From: Bathymodiolus brooksi
Lineage: Eukaryota > Mollusca > Bivalvia > Mytilida > Modiolidae
Direction of reading: 5' to 3'
Assembly: GCA_963680875.1 (NCBI GenBank)
Contig: OY804578.1
Span: forward strand, 104,933,689 to 104,997,688
DNA length: 64,000 bases
Made by a program: the position numbers and the translations under genes. The notes beneath the pieces were generated by a model. That model saw only the letters and a program-made list of their open reading frames with translations, made no database searches and was not told the origin of the DNA. Shown in pieces: positions 10,275-21,127 of this stretch. The number at the start of each line of letters is the position of its first letter. Positions within the stretch are counted from its first letter, which is position 1.

Positions 10275-10632
10275 AACCGCGTCGGTGGTGTAATGATTAG
10301 CCTGCTCGCCTCTCGAGCGCGGTAGATCATGGGTTCGAGCACCGATGGGATCAAACTAAAGACTATAAAATTGGTATTCGGTGCTTGCTTCTCCGCTAAG
10401 CACGCAGTATTCAGGAGAAAGGGCAAAGACTGGCTGGCTCGGATTCAGGATAATATATCAGAGTGGGGCGACATGTCTGCCCGCGAACTGTTGTTTCAGT
10501 GAGCTTGCACAATACAAATCCAATTAAGCATGCTGGACTAGTTTAAATCGGATTTCATCATTATCTCATTGAAAATTAACTTGTTCTCGCCATAATATAG
10601 CTGATAAATGTCTCAACAATCACTCACTCACC
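10275..10632 (+). mobile_element. SINE-A copy (tRNA-derived)
   Basis: A tRNA-like head has A-box-like GGTGGTGTAATGATTAGCC and B-box-like GGGTTCGAGCAC. It is followed by a body containing GACTATAAAATTGGTATT and ACTGGCTGGCTCGGA, then a tail with CGCCATAATATAGCTGA and CACTCACTCAC. Other copies are at 23060-23355 and 60987-61357, and partial or inverted ones at 20232-20490 and 51327-51727. The promoter boxes belong to the SINE; this is not a tRNA gene. Confidence 0.85.
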
Positions 10633-10956
10633 TCTCGTAATCTCATAAATACAATTTGTTCTCGCAAAGATATAACAGAAACATTACTCATTTGAGTATT
10701 CACGTAACTATGTACTGTATTTGTGTAATATGTCCGACATATAACTACTTTACTTTAACAACCATTTATTCAAAATAAAAGACACCTATGACCAAAATAG
10801 ATGACGCGAGATATCATCTGTAACTGTACACATACTGTTAAACTATATTCAAGTTTTGTGAACTGCTGCTGTCCTCAAACATACAGAAATTTAATAATAT
10901 TCTTGGTCATGAAATGTTGATTTTTGTCGTAATGTTTATTTTTGGGGCACCTACAA
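10633..10956. other. Intergenic, no gene seen
   Basis: Nothing recognisable. Confidence 0.5.
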
Positions 10957-11115
10957 AGTGCGAAACGAAATAGAAACGAAACGAAACGAAACGAAGCGAA
11001 ATCAACAAAAACGAAACGAAACGAAACGAAATCAACGAAATGAAAACGAAATAAAACGAAACAAACGAAAGCAAAACGAAATCAACGAAAACAAAACGAA
11101 ATAGAAAATGGAAGA
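10957..11115 (+). repeat. GAAAC-type array, left member of an inverted pair
   Basis: Runs of GAAAC and AAATC words start after GTGCGAAACGAAATAG. The complement of this start is at the right end of 13120-13282, where the sequence reads TATTTCGTTTCGCAC. Both ends have a neighbouring GGCACCTA/GGTACCTA-like word and TTTTTGTCGTA. Confidence 0.8.
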
Positions 11116-11399
11116 AAAACAATAGGCGCCTAAAAGAAATCAAACTTATTTTTCACAATTACGAGGCTAGACTACTTCCCACGCATGTCTGTCTTTCATC
11201 AGGAGAGGACAGGATTTGATCACCATTGAACAAAAATACTATGCATGTATTCAGCGGGAGTCTGTCCTTTTCACTTAGTGGCTTCTTTTAAATTTGGGAA
11301 CCATAAGAGCAACGTCAAGTCTGCTGAAAGGAGAGAAATTAAAATAACAGAAGTGCAGTAGTTAAAGTTCACTAATAAATACCCATCGTCCGAGCAAAA

Positions 11400-11740
11400 T
11401 TTAAAAGTGTGTCGGAGAGACGAAAAAGTGTGACGACCGGACGGACAAATGAACGAACGGAGAGCAGAAGTCCTATATACCCCTATCTTTTTTTGGAGGA
11501 GGTATACAAATCCTATCAAAAATTAACTTTAGAAATTTAAAAAAAATCTACATATCTTGTAAAAGTACCCTTTTTCCCTTTGACCTCTTTTCATATAAAA
11601 AAAACCCAAATCACCCCCCCTCCAAAAAAAATTCCGGTATTAATAAAATTTGATACGGCACATATGTCTATACCCCCGCTATCCAGCGGGAGGGGGTATA
11701 TAGTATATGTCCGTTTGTCCGTGAGTGCTTCCCTCACTGC
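11400..11740. repeat. Inverted dispersed repeat around GGACGGACAAA
   Basis: The left part has CCGGACGGACAAATGAACG and CTATATACCCCTATC. The right part has the complementary GGGGGTATATAGTATATGTCCGTTTGTCCG near 11690-11720, broken here by small changes. A local palindrome, CCCGCTATCCAGCGGG, lies at 11675-11690. It is probably a degenerate mobile-element pair. Confidence 0.45.
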
Positions 11741-12367
11741 CTATGCAATTCCTCCTTAACAACTTGATGAAATTGAATGAATCTTACAGGAAATCTTTAA
11801 TACCATATGGCAAGGTTCATTAATTTTATGAATTCTTTAGTACCAAATGGCATTGTGCACCTTCTATTTTTGTTTTCCCATTTTAACAGTTCTTGCTAAA
11901 ATTTCTTCACTTTTGGACTTTGTCATTTAAGGCTATGCAATTGTCATACAAGGCTATACAATAGAAAGAGGATACTGTTGCGTTATCCATAACTCTTCCT
12001 AAACAACAGAATGGATTTCAATAAAACTTCCAGAGTTTCTTATGTTTAGTTTTTGCAAGCATTATTTTTTCCAGAAGTTCTTCTGTAAGGAGGGCGCTCA
12101 CTGTACGTCCTGTTATGTTGCTGTTTTTTTTTTTTTTAGTTCTTCATAATAGAACAACAGGATTTGAAATAAAAAGTTTATAGTGTTGTTTTTTTTTACC
12201 CCTGTATATCTCGGAAAGAACAACGGTAAGACATTACGCCAGATCTGTTGGCACACTACCGAATAAAGGTAATAACAATGGTACCGTACCACAAGGCGCA
12301 TTCAAAAGGGAAAGTCCACAAAAACAGACAAAACCGATAAGAAGCTCAACCATCTGAGTTTTCATTC
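11741..12367. other. Intergenic, no gene seen
   Basis: Poly-T tracts near 12122 and 12188. No gene or repeat family is recognised. Confidence 0.5.
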
Positions 12368-12690
12368 AACGGAACAACTGAAAAACAATACATTCCTGAC
12401 TTGGTACAGGCTTTTCTTAGGAAAATGGTGGGTTCTGATAGCAGATAGGCAGATGCCACTCGACTAACCCTAAAACGTTACCAAGTATAAAAACAACTGG
12501 TACATGTAAATTCTCGAATCCCAAGACATGACCAAATGTGAAACTAGAAAACAACTATCATATTCCTGACTAGATACAAGCATTTCCCAAGTAAATGGTG
12601 GGTCAAACCTCCCACTTGTATGAGAGTCGTTAATAGTTCCGTCATATTGACAAATGGGGGGGGGGGGGGAGTGCATGGGGATTAAACGTG
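12368..12690. repeat. Tandem pair of a dispersed repeat
   Basis: Two related blocks carry CATTCCTGACTTGGTACAGG then AAATGGTGGGTT (about 12392-12435), and ATTCCTGACTAGATACAAGC then AAATGGTGGGTC (about 12562-12605). A G homopolymer follows at 12656-12669. From memory this resembles an abundant mussel repeat; that is unchecked. Confidence 0.55.
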
Positions 12691-13119
12691 ACAAGTCGGG
12701 AAAATCCAGTAGTCTAATAGTGCCCAGAATCTGAAACTCAAAACCATCCTGTTAGATTTACGAATAGGCACATTTATGTAGAATACAAACGAAAAACGTA
12801 ATAAAATCAGACGAATAATGAACCCTTAATATCCCAATCTATGAAAATACCCCCTCGTATCCCCCATTTTTTTCTATATCCCCACTCCAGAAACTTTATA
12901 ATTCATAAATACTGCCACACACACAAACACAAATAAAAATATGACATTTGAACTTCTGAAAGTTTGTCGGCAAGCAAACCCGGCTTGGATTGAGTTGCAG
13001 GTAATGTACGTGAGGAGTACTGTAACGGACAGACATGCAAGATGGGTTATAATTAATCAAAATCATTGTATTTAAAAAATTGAATTATCTTCTTTTGTTT
13101 TTATTTCTTTATTTCGTTT

Positions 13120-13282
13120 TGTCTTTTATTTTTTTCCTTCCATTTTCTTCATATCCGTCTATTTCGTTTTGCTTTCGTTGGTTTGGTTTCATTTCGTTTC
13201 CATTTCGTTGATTTCGTTTCGTTTCGTTTCGTTTTCGTTGATTTCATTTCGTTTCGTTTCTATTTCGTTTCGCACTTTATAG
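13120..13282 (-). repeat. GTTTC-type array, right member of an inverted pair
   Basis: Runs of TTTCGTTTCG and CATTTCGTTGATTTCG. It ends TATTTCGTTTCGCACTTTATAGGTACC, interrupted here only by the point where the simple repeat stops. It is the inverse of 10957-11115, about 2 kb away. Confidence 0.8.
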
Positions 13283-13321
13283 GTACCCTTATTTTTGTCG
13301 TACATTTGAAATAGATATTAG

Positions 13322-13545
13322 AGAAAACCGAAGGGACAATCAATGATGGACATTCCAGAGACCCGTTCAAAGTCAGGCAGAAGACTCACAACAAAGACAA
13401 TCAAAAGCAAAAGAAAAACACAACACAGGAAACTCAATAGACGGGGAATATGGACCCACCAAAAGGAGGAGATGAAGACAGGTGCTCGCGATGGGTAAAC
13501 AGTTCCTGTTTCTTATAGGACATCCGCGGTGTTACTCATAGTCGA
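13322..13545 (+). repeat. Dispersed repeat family C copy
   Basis: It begins ACCGAAGGGACAATCAATG, then has ACTCACAACAAAGACAATC, and ends CAGGTGCTCGCGATGGGTAA and CAGTTCCTG. The other, better conserved copies carry GAACAGACAACACAATGGCC and AGGTGCTCTGGAAGGGTAA. Confidence 0.65.
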
Positions 13546-13738
13546 GTCCGGAACAATTGTAGCGACACATTTCGCTATGCCATTTCTTCCGCATACCATT
13601 TATTCCGTTTGTCCTGTATGCCATTTATTCTATTTATTATGTATGCCATTTATTCCATTATTTCATACGAATTCTGATTGTCCTATGGTATCTTCAAACT
13701 CTTCTTCATATGTCATTTATTTCAAATAGGAGAAAAAG

Positions 13739-13862
13739 ATGACTGAAATAGATGAACCGAGAATAATTCCGACAGAAGATTTTCCATTTCAAGTTTTTCT
13801 AAAGCAGATTGCTGATCAGATTACGGACGAGGAAGTAAAATCATTGAAATTTCTCTGGTCAG
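13739..13862 (+). CDS. DED gene exon 1 (start codon)
   Basis: The ATG at 13739 follows an acceptor-like TTTCAAATAG, so an upstream non-coding exon is likely. It encodes 41 codons, including FPFQVFLKQIADQIT and SLKFLWS, the first helices of a death-effector domain. The donor is GGTCAG|GTACGT at 13863, leaving phase 1. Confidence 0.7.
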
Positions 13863-14071
13863 GTACGTACATGGGTAAGACAAACCGTACAAAATGTTAT
13901 GTATAAAGATATCCAAATAACATCAACTTAACAATTGTACAGGATCTGAAAACAGTGAATGTAGAAATATGATTATTTGAAATGTATTGGGTAATCACAA
14001 ATTTAGTCCCATAATATTCAAGCTTTATTATCTATTTACTTAATATACTGTTCAATTTGAAAAAAAAAATA

Positions 14072-14125
14072 CCACGGTATTTGGAACAGTTCCAAAAATG
14101 CAATCGAAAAATCGTAGAAACATGG
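14072..14125 (+). repeat. Dispersed repeat family E copy
   Basis: Contains GGAACAGTTCCAAAAATGC and GAAAAATCGTAGAAAC, as at 395-470. Confidence 0.6.
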
Positions 14126-14386
14126 AAAAATTTGATACCCCTAACGCGCATATACATAACCGCTCGCTTTCCCAGGTTGGTAAAGGTACTTCAATAAAAA
14201 GTGAAGACGTTAAGCTATTCTTAGCGGCCAAAATCAGAAGCCTTAAATCGATGGAGAGACAATACACTGGCCAAAAGAAAAATCACCCAAATAAAAGACA
14301 AGCAATGATCTACAACTCAATACACAATTTAAAGATTTAGCCACACAAACTCCATTGAAAACGCCAGTTATTTCCAGACGCGAGTA

Positions 14387-14650
14387 GGGGGCCGTCGTGG
14401 CCGTAGTCATATGGTAGTTGGATTTACAACTACCTATGTAATCGTTGCCTATCACCACTGATGTTGTTGGTTAAGCTTCCGCTCAGGGTAAGGAGTACAA
14501 CCTTATGTGATAAAGCTTGTCAGTGACTTACGGCAGATCGGGGGTTTTCTCCGTTTTCTCTGGTTACCAATAAGACCGACCACCACGATATAATTGAAAT
14601 ATTTTTGAAAGTGGCGTTAAGCACGATATAACGAAACCAGACCAAGCCAA
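14387..14650 (+). mobile_element. SINE-B copy (tRNA-derived)
   Basis: Head GGGGCCGTCGTGGCCGTAG, then CATATGGTAGTTGG. It continues through GTGACTTACGGCAG and GACCGACCACCACGATATA to the tail GAAAGTGGCGTTAAGCAC. It lies in intron 1 of the DED gene. Confidence 0.8.
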
Positions 14651-14704
14651 TCACTAAAAGACAATTCTTGACATCTTTATCATATATTATTTGTTTCATT
14701 TCAG

Positions 14705-14923
14705 GGAAAGGTGGTATCGGCAAATTAATGTGGGAACAAATAACAGATGCAATCGACCTTTTCCGTCATCTTAAAGAGTCACGATTATTATCGCCCAACA
14801 ACTTTGCAACATTACAGGCGATGATATGGCATTTAGGACGCAAGGATTTGTATCGGAAGTTTGTAGATTTCTGTGAAACACGTCCCAGTACTTTACATTT
14901 CTATGTACCATCGGAAACACCCG
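14705..14923 (+). CDS. DED gene exon 2
   Basis: It encodes 73 codons completing the DED. After a basic Gly-rich turn (GKGGIGK) come AIDLFRHLKESRLLS, then LGRKDLYRKFVDFCE. The GRKDL stretch corresponds to the charged R-x-D-L motif of DEDs. Borders are TTTCAG|GG and CCCG|GTATGC, phase 1 in and phase 1 out. Confidence 0.75.
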
Positions 14924-15019
14924 GTATGCTATGTTGTAGTTAATTACATATGTTAAGGTCAAATTTAGAAATAATTTTTTTATTGCATTTGATTGTTTTT
15001 TACTGTATTTGAAGAGTTT

Positions 15020-15320
15020 GAAGATACCAGAGGTGTAATCAGAATCCTTATATCGAAGAAGAACAGACAACACAATGGCCAAAAGAAAAAGTACAAAAGG
15101 ACAAACAACGTTCTACAAAACATACACATAAAACTAAAGATTGAGTAACACGAACCCCACTAAACACCGGGGGTGAACTCAGGTGCTCTGGAAGGGTAAG
15201 CAGTTCCTGCTCCACTAATGGCACCAGTCGTGTTGATTTAATTACTAATCCGGTGATAACTCGTGCATAAAGAAAGGTCCGGACTTCATGGTGGCTGTTA
15301 GGTTATACACAGAACCACAA
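15020..15320 (+). repeat. Dispersed repeat family C copy
   Basis: Best conserved copy: GAAGAACAGACAACACAATG, AACACGAACCCCACTAAACA, and CAGGTGCTCTGGAAGGGTAA, then GGCACCAGTCGTGTTG. It resembles a repeat common in mussel genomes, from memory only. Confidence 0.75.
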
Positions 15321-15489
15321 CTTTGACGCAAACATTTCCATACTGCCAATCTGTCTCCTAATTATTAATTAATCAAATTTCGTTTTATATCATAAACCTA
15401 AACTGTAAATAAGCAATTTGAAAGTAATAAAACAGAAGGTGACAGAAAACACTCATGTGATGTGAGAAAAATGAATCTGATATCGTTAC

Positions 15490-15680
15490 CGCCAGTTGTT
15501 TGTATGAGGGTTCATGTCTTATTTACAATATTTGTGTTTGTTTTGGCACAGTGGTGTCCAACCCATAATGCGTTGTGCCTTTGTCTTGTGCTCCGTCGTC
15601 TGGTGTTTCCTATTTCTCTAGCTTGTCTATTTGTGACTTCGGTATTCTCTAACGTTTGTTTTACTCATATCGATCAACCA
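15490..15680 (+). repeat. Dispersed repeat family D copy
   Basis: Contains TTTGTGTTTGTTTTGGCACA, GTGGTGTCCAACCCATAATG and GACTTCGGTATTCTCTAACG. Related copies are at 24045-24242 and, inverted, 19228-19330. A 73-codon open frame spans it but is shared only as repeat sequence. Confidence 0.7.
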
Positions 15681-16090
15681 TAAACAAAACAACGATTAAG
15701 CGAAGGGATCAGCATTTCCACCCAATGGATGCATGCATGTTCCAATGATGTTGTATTTCTGCAATGTAACGTATATTGATAAAAGATATCGAATGTATAA
15801 ATAAACGGGATTCTTGTCCCTCAATCTTGGTGTTTATATTTTCTTTTAGAATATACATATTTAATCCTTTGTTGTTATTTCGATTCGACTAGTCTTTATT
15901 CTTAAACCTTAATTATGTGTGCTTATCGGAAAAACCGCTAATACCAATAAAATAGTTGTAAGTTTAGGCCGACCCGTGCCCGAACCCAAATATACTGCAT
16001 TCAAGGCAAGAAGGCTAACTATTACACTATCGATGCTTTTTATTTGTTACTGCAATTACATATATTTAGGTATAATCATTTTACGAAAAG

Positions 16091-16350
16091 CTTGAAGGTT
16101 CCGTAATTCGAAGAACAGACAACATAATGGCTTATAGAAAAAAAACCAAAAGGACAAACAATGATGTACAAAAAAAACACTACAAAGAAAACAAAAGATT
16201 GAACAACACGGAACCCACTAATTACCGGGGATGAACTCGGGTACAACAGAAGACTAGGAAGATCCTGCTACACATGATACATCCGTCGTGTCACTCTTGT
16301 TACTAACCCGATGATAAATCATGAATGAGGAAAGGACCGGATTTTGATAC
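16091..16350 (+). repeat. Dispersed repeat family C copy
   Basis: Contains GAAGAACAGACAACATAATGG and AACACGGAACCCACTAATTA, divided here by other sequence, and ends at CATCCGTCGTGTCACTC. Confidence 0.65.
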
Positions 16351-16396
16351 TTGTGTTGTTGTAAAATGCTTATCATTATACATTTTTATTCTTCAG

Positions 16397-16678
16397 TTAA
16401 TGGTTTTAGATATGTGAATTTCCATCTACGGGGGACTGATGCTTATAGGAGAGATAGAATACAAAAGTTACGTAATGAAATGTCAGATTTATTGTGTTGT
16501 CCAATTGAATACATCTTTCCTGAGGGAGTAGAACCAACAGGTAGTATCTATGTAACCTTTATGATACCAGAATGGTGTATAGATGTTTTGATGAAGATCC
16601 AACAAGAAGATAAGGCCAGACTTAACTAATTTGGAGTAGATAGATTCAAAGTTGGTGACGATTACGTGGATTGTAAAG
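16397..16678 (+). pseudogene. DED gene exon 3 with in-frame TAA
   Basis: The acceptor is TTATTCTTCAG and the donor AAAG|GTAGGA. The frame (phase 1 in) encodes FRYVNFHLRGTD, KLRNEMSDLLCCPIEYIF, then GVEPTGSIYVTFMIPEWC. This pattern looks like a domain that follows death-fold domains in several molluscan proteins, from memory and unnamed here. TAA at 16627 interrupts it, yet the next 16 codons (FGVDRFKVGDDYVDCK) continue the same domain up to a good donor. The stop therefore looks like a nonsense change inside a conserved domain and not a natural end. Confidence 0.7.
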
Positions 16679-16699
16679 GTAGGAAAAATGTTTGTTTGC

Positions 16700-16944
16700 T
16701 TGATGGTGCTTAACGCCACTTTCAACAATATTTCAGCTATATAGCAACGGTCAGTTTTATCGGTGGAGGAAACCGGAGGACCTGGAGAAAATCACTAATC
16801 TGCCGCAAGTCACTGAAAATTGTTATCACATAATGTTGTGCACCTCACCCTGATCGAGATTCGAACTCATACAATCAGGGGTGATAGGCACCTATTGCAT
16901 AGGTAGTTGTAAATCCAATTACGATCACGCCACGACGGCTCCTT
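16700..16944 (-). mobile_element. SINE-B copy
   Basis: On the plus strand it reads TGGTGCTTAACGCCACTTTC through GTGGAGGAAACCGGAGGACC to CACGCCACGACGGCTCC, so the SINE sense strand is minus. It lies directly downstream of exon 3. Confidence 0.8.
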
Positions 16945-18763
16945 AAGAAAAATAGAGGACTAATAAGGCACACATGTACGTGCACGTTTGCTGAAGAGGA
17001 ACATGTATATCCACAATATTATACAGTGTATACACCAACTAGATTATACAATTATAACCCTCGTACGAGGAAAACATTGAGATTTGTCATCCGGAGAGAG
17101 GTTGTATTAATGAGGACTTGCTTAAGGGAAAACAAGTGTTGACAAAGCTAAAACCTTACCTCAAATGTATTTTTAATATGTTTTATCCACAGTAGCAACA
17201 CGATTCTTATTTGAAAAAATCTAATTTCGGGAATAAAGGGTTAGGGTTGTTGTGTTTATTTAAGTTATATCCCTAATGAAAAAGAAGAAGATATCTAATT
17301 TAGTTCGCATGACACGTTTCTTTAATAACTTTCAAATGGAACGTTCATTGTCTAAAGATTGGAAAGCCATATAGCTTATAAGCGAGGAAGTGCACCACAG
17401 GACCAGAACAGAATTGCCAAAATCGTCTGGTCTACCTATGTCGAGGGAAACAGAACTTAGTTATATCTCTAATCTTTTGAACATGTAGGTTTTATTCTTT
17501 ATAGATGATATTTATTTAATTGAAGTAAGGCAGAAAAAACACACATTTGGCTGTTTTTAATTCTAATTTCAATTTCTTTTCGTTTTTTTGGGGGGTTTTT
17601 TGTTTGTTTGATTTGTTTTGCTTGTTTTTTTTTATTTTTTTTGTTTTCATATTTTTTTGCTTTTGTGTCAGACGGATGGATGATTAAAGGAAAACTTCAG
17701 TCAGTTGAACAATTATTATAATTCAATACATTGTAACTTTTTATTCGTAAATAACTAATTATTAAACAAAAACACCTTTATTAACATTAATATGCCCAAT
17801 TAGAAATATGAATATTTGGAATTTCCTGTCGTAGTGTAAGCGGTCATGACACCTCTTCATGTGACGTCACGAGACGGATCATGTTAGTTGAATAAATAAT
17901 GTATCTGACTTTTCCCAACATCGAGCCCTTTTGGTTATGTTTTAATATCCGATCAACGTTACATTTTCATAAAACAAATCGGTTTATTTGTATTGGGGGG
18001 GGGGGGGATATCTACATATAATTCCATGTTGTACATGATTGGCCGTAGGTTAAATAACTGTCACTTTTAACTCGTTTTAGGTGTACACATGCTTTTTTTT
18101 CTTTTTCGTCGCCAATGCTGACGTACTTTCCCGTGTTTTTCGTGGTCACTGGCCGATGTGTTGACAAGGGTAGTCCTGATCAGTAATTACAAAACAAAAT
18201 CTTCTCACACTTTCCCTTTTCGTTAGTGCAATAAATGCTTGACATGAAGTCCTAGTGATTTTGTAGATATCAAAAGATAAATATACGACGTTATTTAACG
18301 ATGTACATAATTTTTAATGATAAAATTGCAACTGATCAATGCTGACATAACATATGATACCGCTATTGTGACGTCTCTGCTCTTTCGGAAGAGCTTTAAT
18401 TGCAAGTATAATCCGAGAAAGGATTATGCCTTTTGTCTCCTCACATTGAAGAGATGTGAAAAATGGCGATCCCCATTATTTGATGCTACATGCAACTTCA
18501 ATGACCAAATTCTACCTTACCGTATACTATTTTTAACATTCATTAACACAAATGTCTTTTATTTAATGTCATTTAAATTGTCACGTTAACTTGTTAATAC
18601 AATGACGTTTTCCTTTAACGGATATGACAAAACATCACATGCTCTATTAAGAAATCAAGTGTATAAAAAACAACATTTAGCGTAAGTTTGTTTACTTGTA
18701 CTAATACCAGTAATGACATACCATACAACTTAATAACGATGGAATAATATAATAGATTTTCAG
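16945..18763. other. Remainder of DED gene intron 3, no clear exon
   Basis: T-rich and T/G homopolymer tracts at about 17565-17660 and a G run at 17995-18008. Around 17375-17480 a short stretch stays open in two frames but lacks a pyrimidine-rich acceptor. The phase mismatch between exons 3 and 4 makes an unseen exon here possible. Confidence 0.45.
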
Positions 18764-18953
18764 GAAGGAGACGAAAGGCCTGACATGGATAAAGATACCA
18801 TTGTCAGTAAGATAATACAAGAAAATAATCAGCTAGCAACGGATTTAGAGCACTTTTAAGAAATGAAATCACAATACGATGATGCAATGAAAGAGGCCAA
18901 ATTAGCACGGTCAGAGGTTGAAGAATTGAAGGAAAATGCTGCAAATTTCGCTG
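18764..18953 (+). pseudogene. DED gene exon 4, coiled coil, in-frame TAA
   Basis: The acceptor is AGATTTTCAG and the donor GCTG|GTATCT. The frame (phase 0) reads acidic and heptad-rich sequence: MDKDTIVSKIIQENNQLA before TAA 18857, then MKEAKLARSEVEELKEN after it. The second half is a typical coiled coil. Entry phase does not match exon 3 (phase 1), so either an intervening exon is missed or the locus is broken here. Confidence 0.6.
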
Positions 18954-19101
18954 GTATCTACATATTTTCATTTTTGTATGGTTAAGTGTAGGGGAATTTA
19001 TCTGTAAATGTTAGATCTCTTTTAATAAGAAATTTAACAGAAGGGGTGTTCTGAAATCATGATTGATGCTGAATGTAGTTTTTATTTAATATAAGAAAAA
19101 C

Positions 19102-19145
19102 AAAAATGTATCACTCTGTCCAAAGAGTTCCAAAGTGCAAAAACA
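19102..19145 (+). repeat. Dispersed repeat family E fragment
   Basis: Contains TATCACTCTGTCCAAAGAGTTCCAA, diverged from 395-470; recognised by the CACT...TC...GTTCCAA order. Confidence 0.4.
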
Positions 19146-19227
19146 CCTATATGTTTTCATGGCGTATATATAAGAGAAGTTTGAAAATACACGTTAGAAA
19201 AAAACCAAAGTGGCAAATCAAGAATAG

Positions 19228-19330
19228 GCAATACAGAGAAACTGACAACATTGGGTACACAAGACGACGACAAACAAAACAAAAAACACAACACAATATG
19301 TGTTGGACACCACTATGGGCAAACAAATAA
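19228..19330 (-). repeat. Dispersed repeat family D copy, inverted
   Basis: The plus strand contains ACACAAGACGACGACAAAC and ATGTGTTGGACACCACTATG, the complement of the 15490-15680 copy. Confidence 0.65.
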
Positions 19331-19434
19331 CCCACATAAGACATGAGCCCTCCTACAAACAACTGGAGATATATACGAACGGTGGTGATGGAAGACAATG
19401 TTATCAGGAAACAACACAGAGAGCGACAAGTTTG

Positions 19435-19520
19435 AAGAATGGCCAAAAGAAAAACATCAAAAGACAAACAATGATCTACAAACAACTACACAGCAAAATA
19501 AAGATCGAGCAAAAATATTT
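19435..19520 (+). repeat. Dispersed repeat family C fragment
   Basis: Contains AATGGCCAAAAGAAAAACATC and AGACAAACAATGATCTACAA, separated by a few bases. Confidence 0.55.
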
Positions 19521-19802
19521 TTCAAACACAAGTTATCCCTAGTTTACTTTTACTTCAACTTATAGCTTTATCATTAAGTATGAGATGTGGATATCACTCA
19601 CCTACAATAAAATCCATATAATATTAATTATTGTTAATTATAATAAGCAATGTCCATATACGTTTCACAACCACAGTTTTATTGAGACTGGAAAGATATT
19701 CATATAGCTTAATATTTTTGTCGTATTTGTGAACAAGCTATTTTTGTGTACTATCGTTTATTTTATTTTATTTTTTTTATCATTTGTTTCACTCTTTTCC
19801 AG

Positions 19803-19946
19803 ACTGCCTGTTAGACCTTAAATATACCATAGAAAAGAATGAGGACGAAATATATTCACTTAGGCAGACGCCGGAAGAACACCATTTACTACCCAGCTCC
19901 ACTGATAATGACAGCTGTCGGGATGATATATTATATAGCAGATATG
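19803..19946 (+). CDS. DED gene exon 5
   Basis: The acceptor is ACTCTTTTCCAG and the donor ATATG|GTGAGT. Phase 1 in and out. It encodes CLLDLKYTIEKNEDEIYSLR, then an acidic, Ser/His-rich linker ending LYSRY. Open throughout; probably the end of the coiled coil. Confidence 0.65.
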
Positions 19947-19967
19947 GTGAGTTTATAAAAGTTTGTA

Positions 19968-20190
19968 GATACCAAAGAGGTAATCAGAAGCCGTTAATCT
20001 AAGAAGGACATACACTACAATTACCCCAAAAAAGGACAAACAATGAACTACAATACACTACATAGAAAACAAAAGATTGAACAACATAAACCCCATTAAA
20101 AACCAGGGTGAGCCCAGATGCTCTGAAAAAGATTAGCAGTTCTTGCTTCACTAGTGACACCAGTCGTGTTACTGTTAATAGACACGAATA
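19968..20190 (+). repeat. Dispersed repeat family C copy
   Basis: Contains ACCAAAGAGGTAATCAGAAG and GACACCAGTCGTGTTAC. It starts just after the exon 5 donor. Confidence 0.65.
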
Positions 20191-20231
20191 TCATCTGTTA
20201 TTCACTATTTCTTCTTATCATTTTATCTGGC

Positions 20232-20490
20232 TGAGTAAGTGAGTGATTGATGTTTAGCACCAATTGAGTAATTCGTCTTCTATTGCATGACAAGAACAAG
20301 TTACCTTTGGCGAGGTGATGCTCATGCCTTCTCTTTACTAGACCACCCGTACTTATTTGGATTTGTGTAGTGTTACCACACTGAAACAACAGTCTACAGG
20401 TAGACAGGGCACACCATGAGGACACAATATACTGACTCCGAACAAACCAGTCTTGCCTTTTACTACTTAACACTGCCTGCTTAGTGATAT
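20232..20490 (-). mobile_element. SINE-A fragment, inverted
   Basis: The plus strand starts GAGTAAGTGAGTGATTGATG and ends with GACTCCGAACAAACCAGTC, the complement of the 3' half of SINE-A. The tRNA-like head is missing. Confidence 0.55.
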
Positions 20491-20496
20491 CTTTGT

Positions 20497-20585
20497 TCTG
20501 TGTCTTTTATCGGGTGTTTTCCTATGTCTCTGGATTGTCCGTTATTAATTGTCCCTTCTGTTTTCTCGTATACTATATAAATACA
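20497..20585 (+). repeat. Dispersed repeat family D fragment
   Basis: Contains TCTCTGGATTGTCCGTTA and TTCTGTTTTCTCGTATA. Confidence 0.45.
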
Positions 20586-20697
20586 GAATGACAACGAACA
20601 AAACCAAAACAGAAAACGGAAGACTAACCAATGAGCAACAACAGTATATTTCTAAAATCAATATGATTTTCTCATATTAATCAAATATAAATAAAAT

Positions 20698-20750
20698 ATT
20701 CCATACTGTCGGAACATTTCTAAAATCTGACAGAAAAATCACAGAAAGAG
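20698..20750 (+). repeat. Dispersed repeat family E copy
   Basis: Contains ATACTGTCGGAACATTTC and GAAAAATCACAGAAAG. Confidence 0.5.
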
Positions 20751-20895
20751 GCAAAATCGATTCTCATAGCACAAAATAAATAACTGCCCACTTCCAATAT
20801 ATGGTGATGGATTTTTTTCATTGATAATTGTTGTATGATTGCTAAGATTCATGAGTATATACATATGACGTTAACTTAAATAATTTTCTTTTAAG

Positions 20896-20956
20896 AAAGC
20901 CAACTTTCCCAGGAAAGTCTGCATGACTTGGAACAGAAGTCTTGTCTAATACAGGC
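20896..20956 (+). CDS. DED gene exon 6
   Basis: The acceptor is TTTCTTTTAAG and the donor CAGGC|GTAAGT. 61 bases, phase 1 in, phase 2 out. It encodes SQLSQESLHDLEQKSCLIQ, a short helical segment. Small exon size fits the rest of the gene. Confidence 0.6.
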
Positions 20957-21127
20957 GTAAGTATAGCTCTAAAGTAGAAAGAACGAGATGATTGCAGTTT
21001 TCTCTTGAGCAAAACGAACGTTCTTAAGTAGAGATATTACTATCACATCCCACCCCCGCATTGTAAGCTGAAAAATCACTACGAGTCTTCCACATCCCAA
21101 CGGCTTGAAGACATGATCCCATGTTAT

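Larger units (their letters stand above)
13863..14704. other. DED gene intron 1
   Basis: It holds a family E repeat (about 14072-14125), a partial family C repeat (about 14268-14365) and a plus-strand SINE-B. The acceptor is TTGTTTCATTTCAG. Confidence 0.65.

Noticed and set aside
10907..11143. Phe/Arg-rich minus-strand frame in the GAAAC array
   Set aside because: Product of the simple repeat only.
17375..17485. Candidate exon in DED intron 3
   Set aside because: Two frames are open but there is no pyrimidine-rich acceptor and the phase would not repair the exon 3-4 join.
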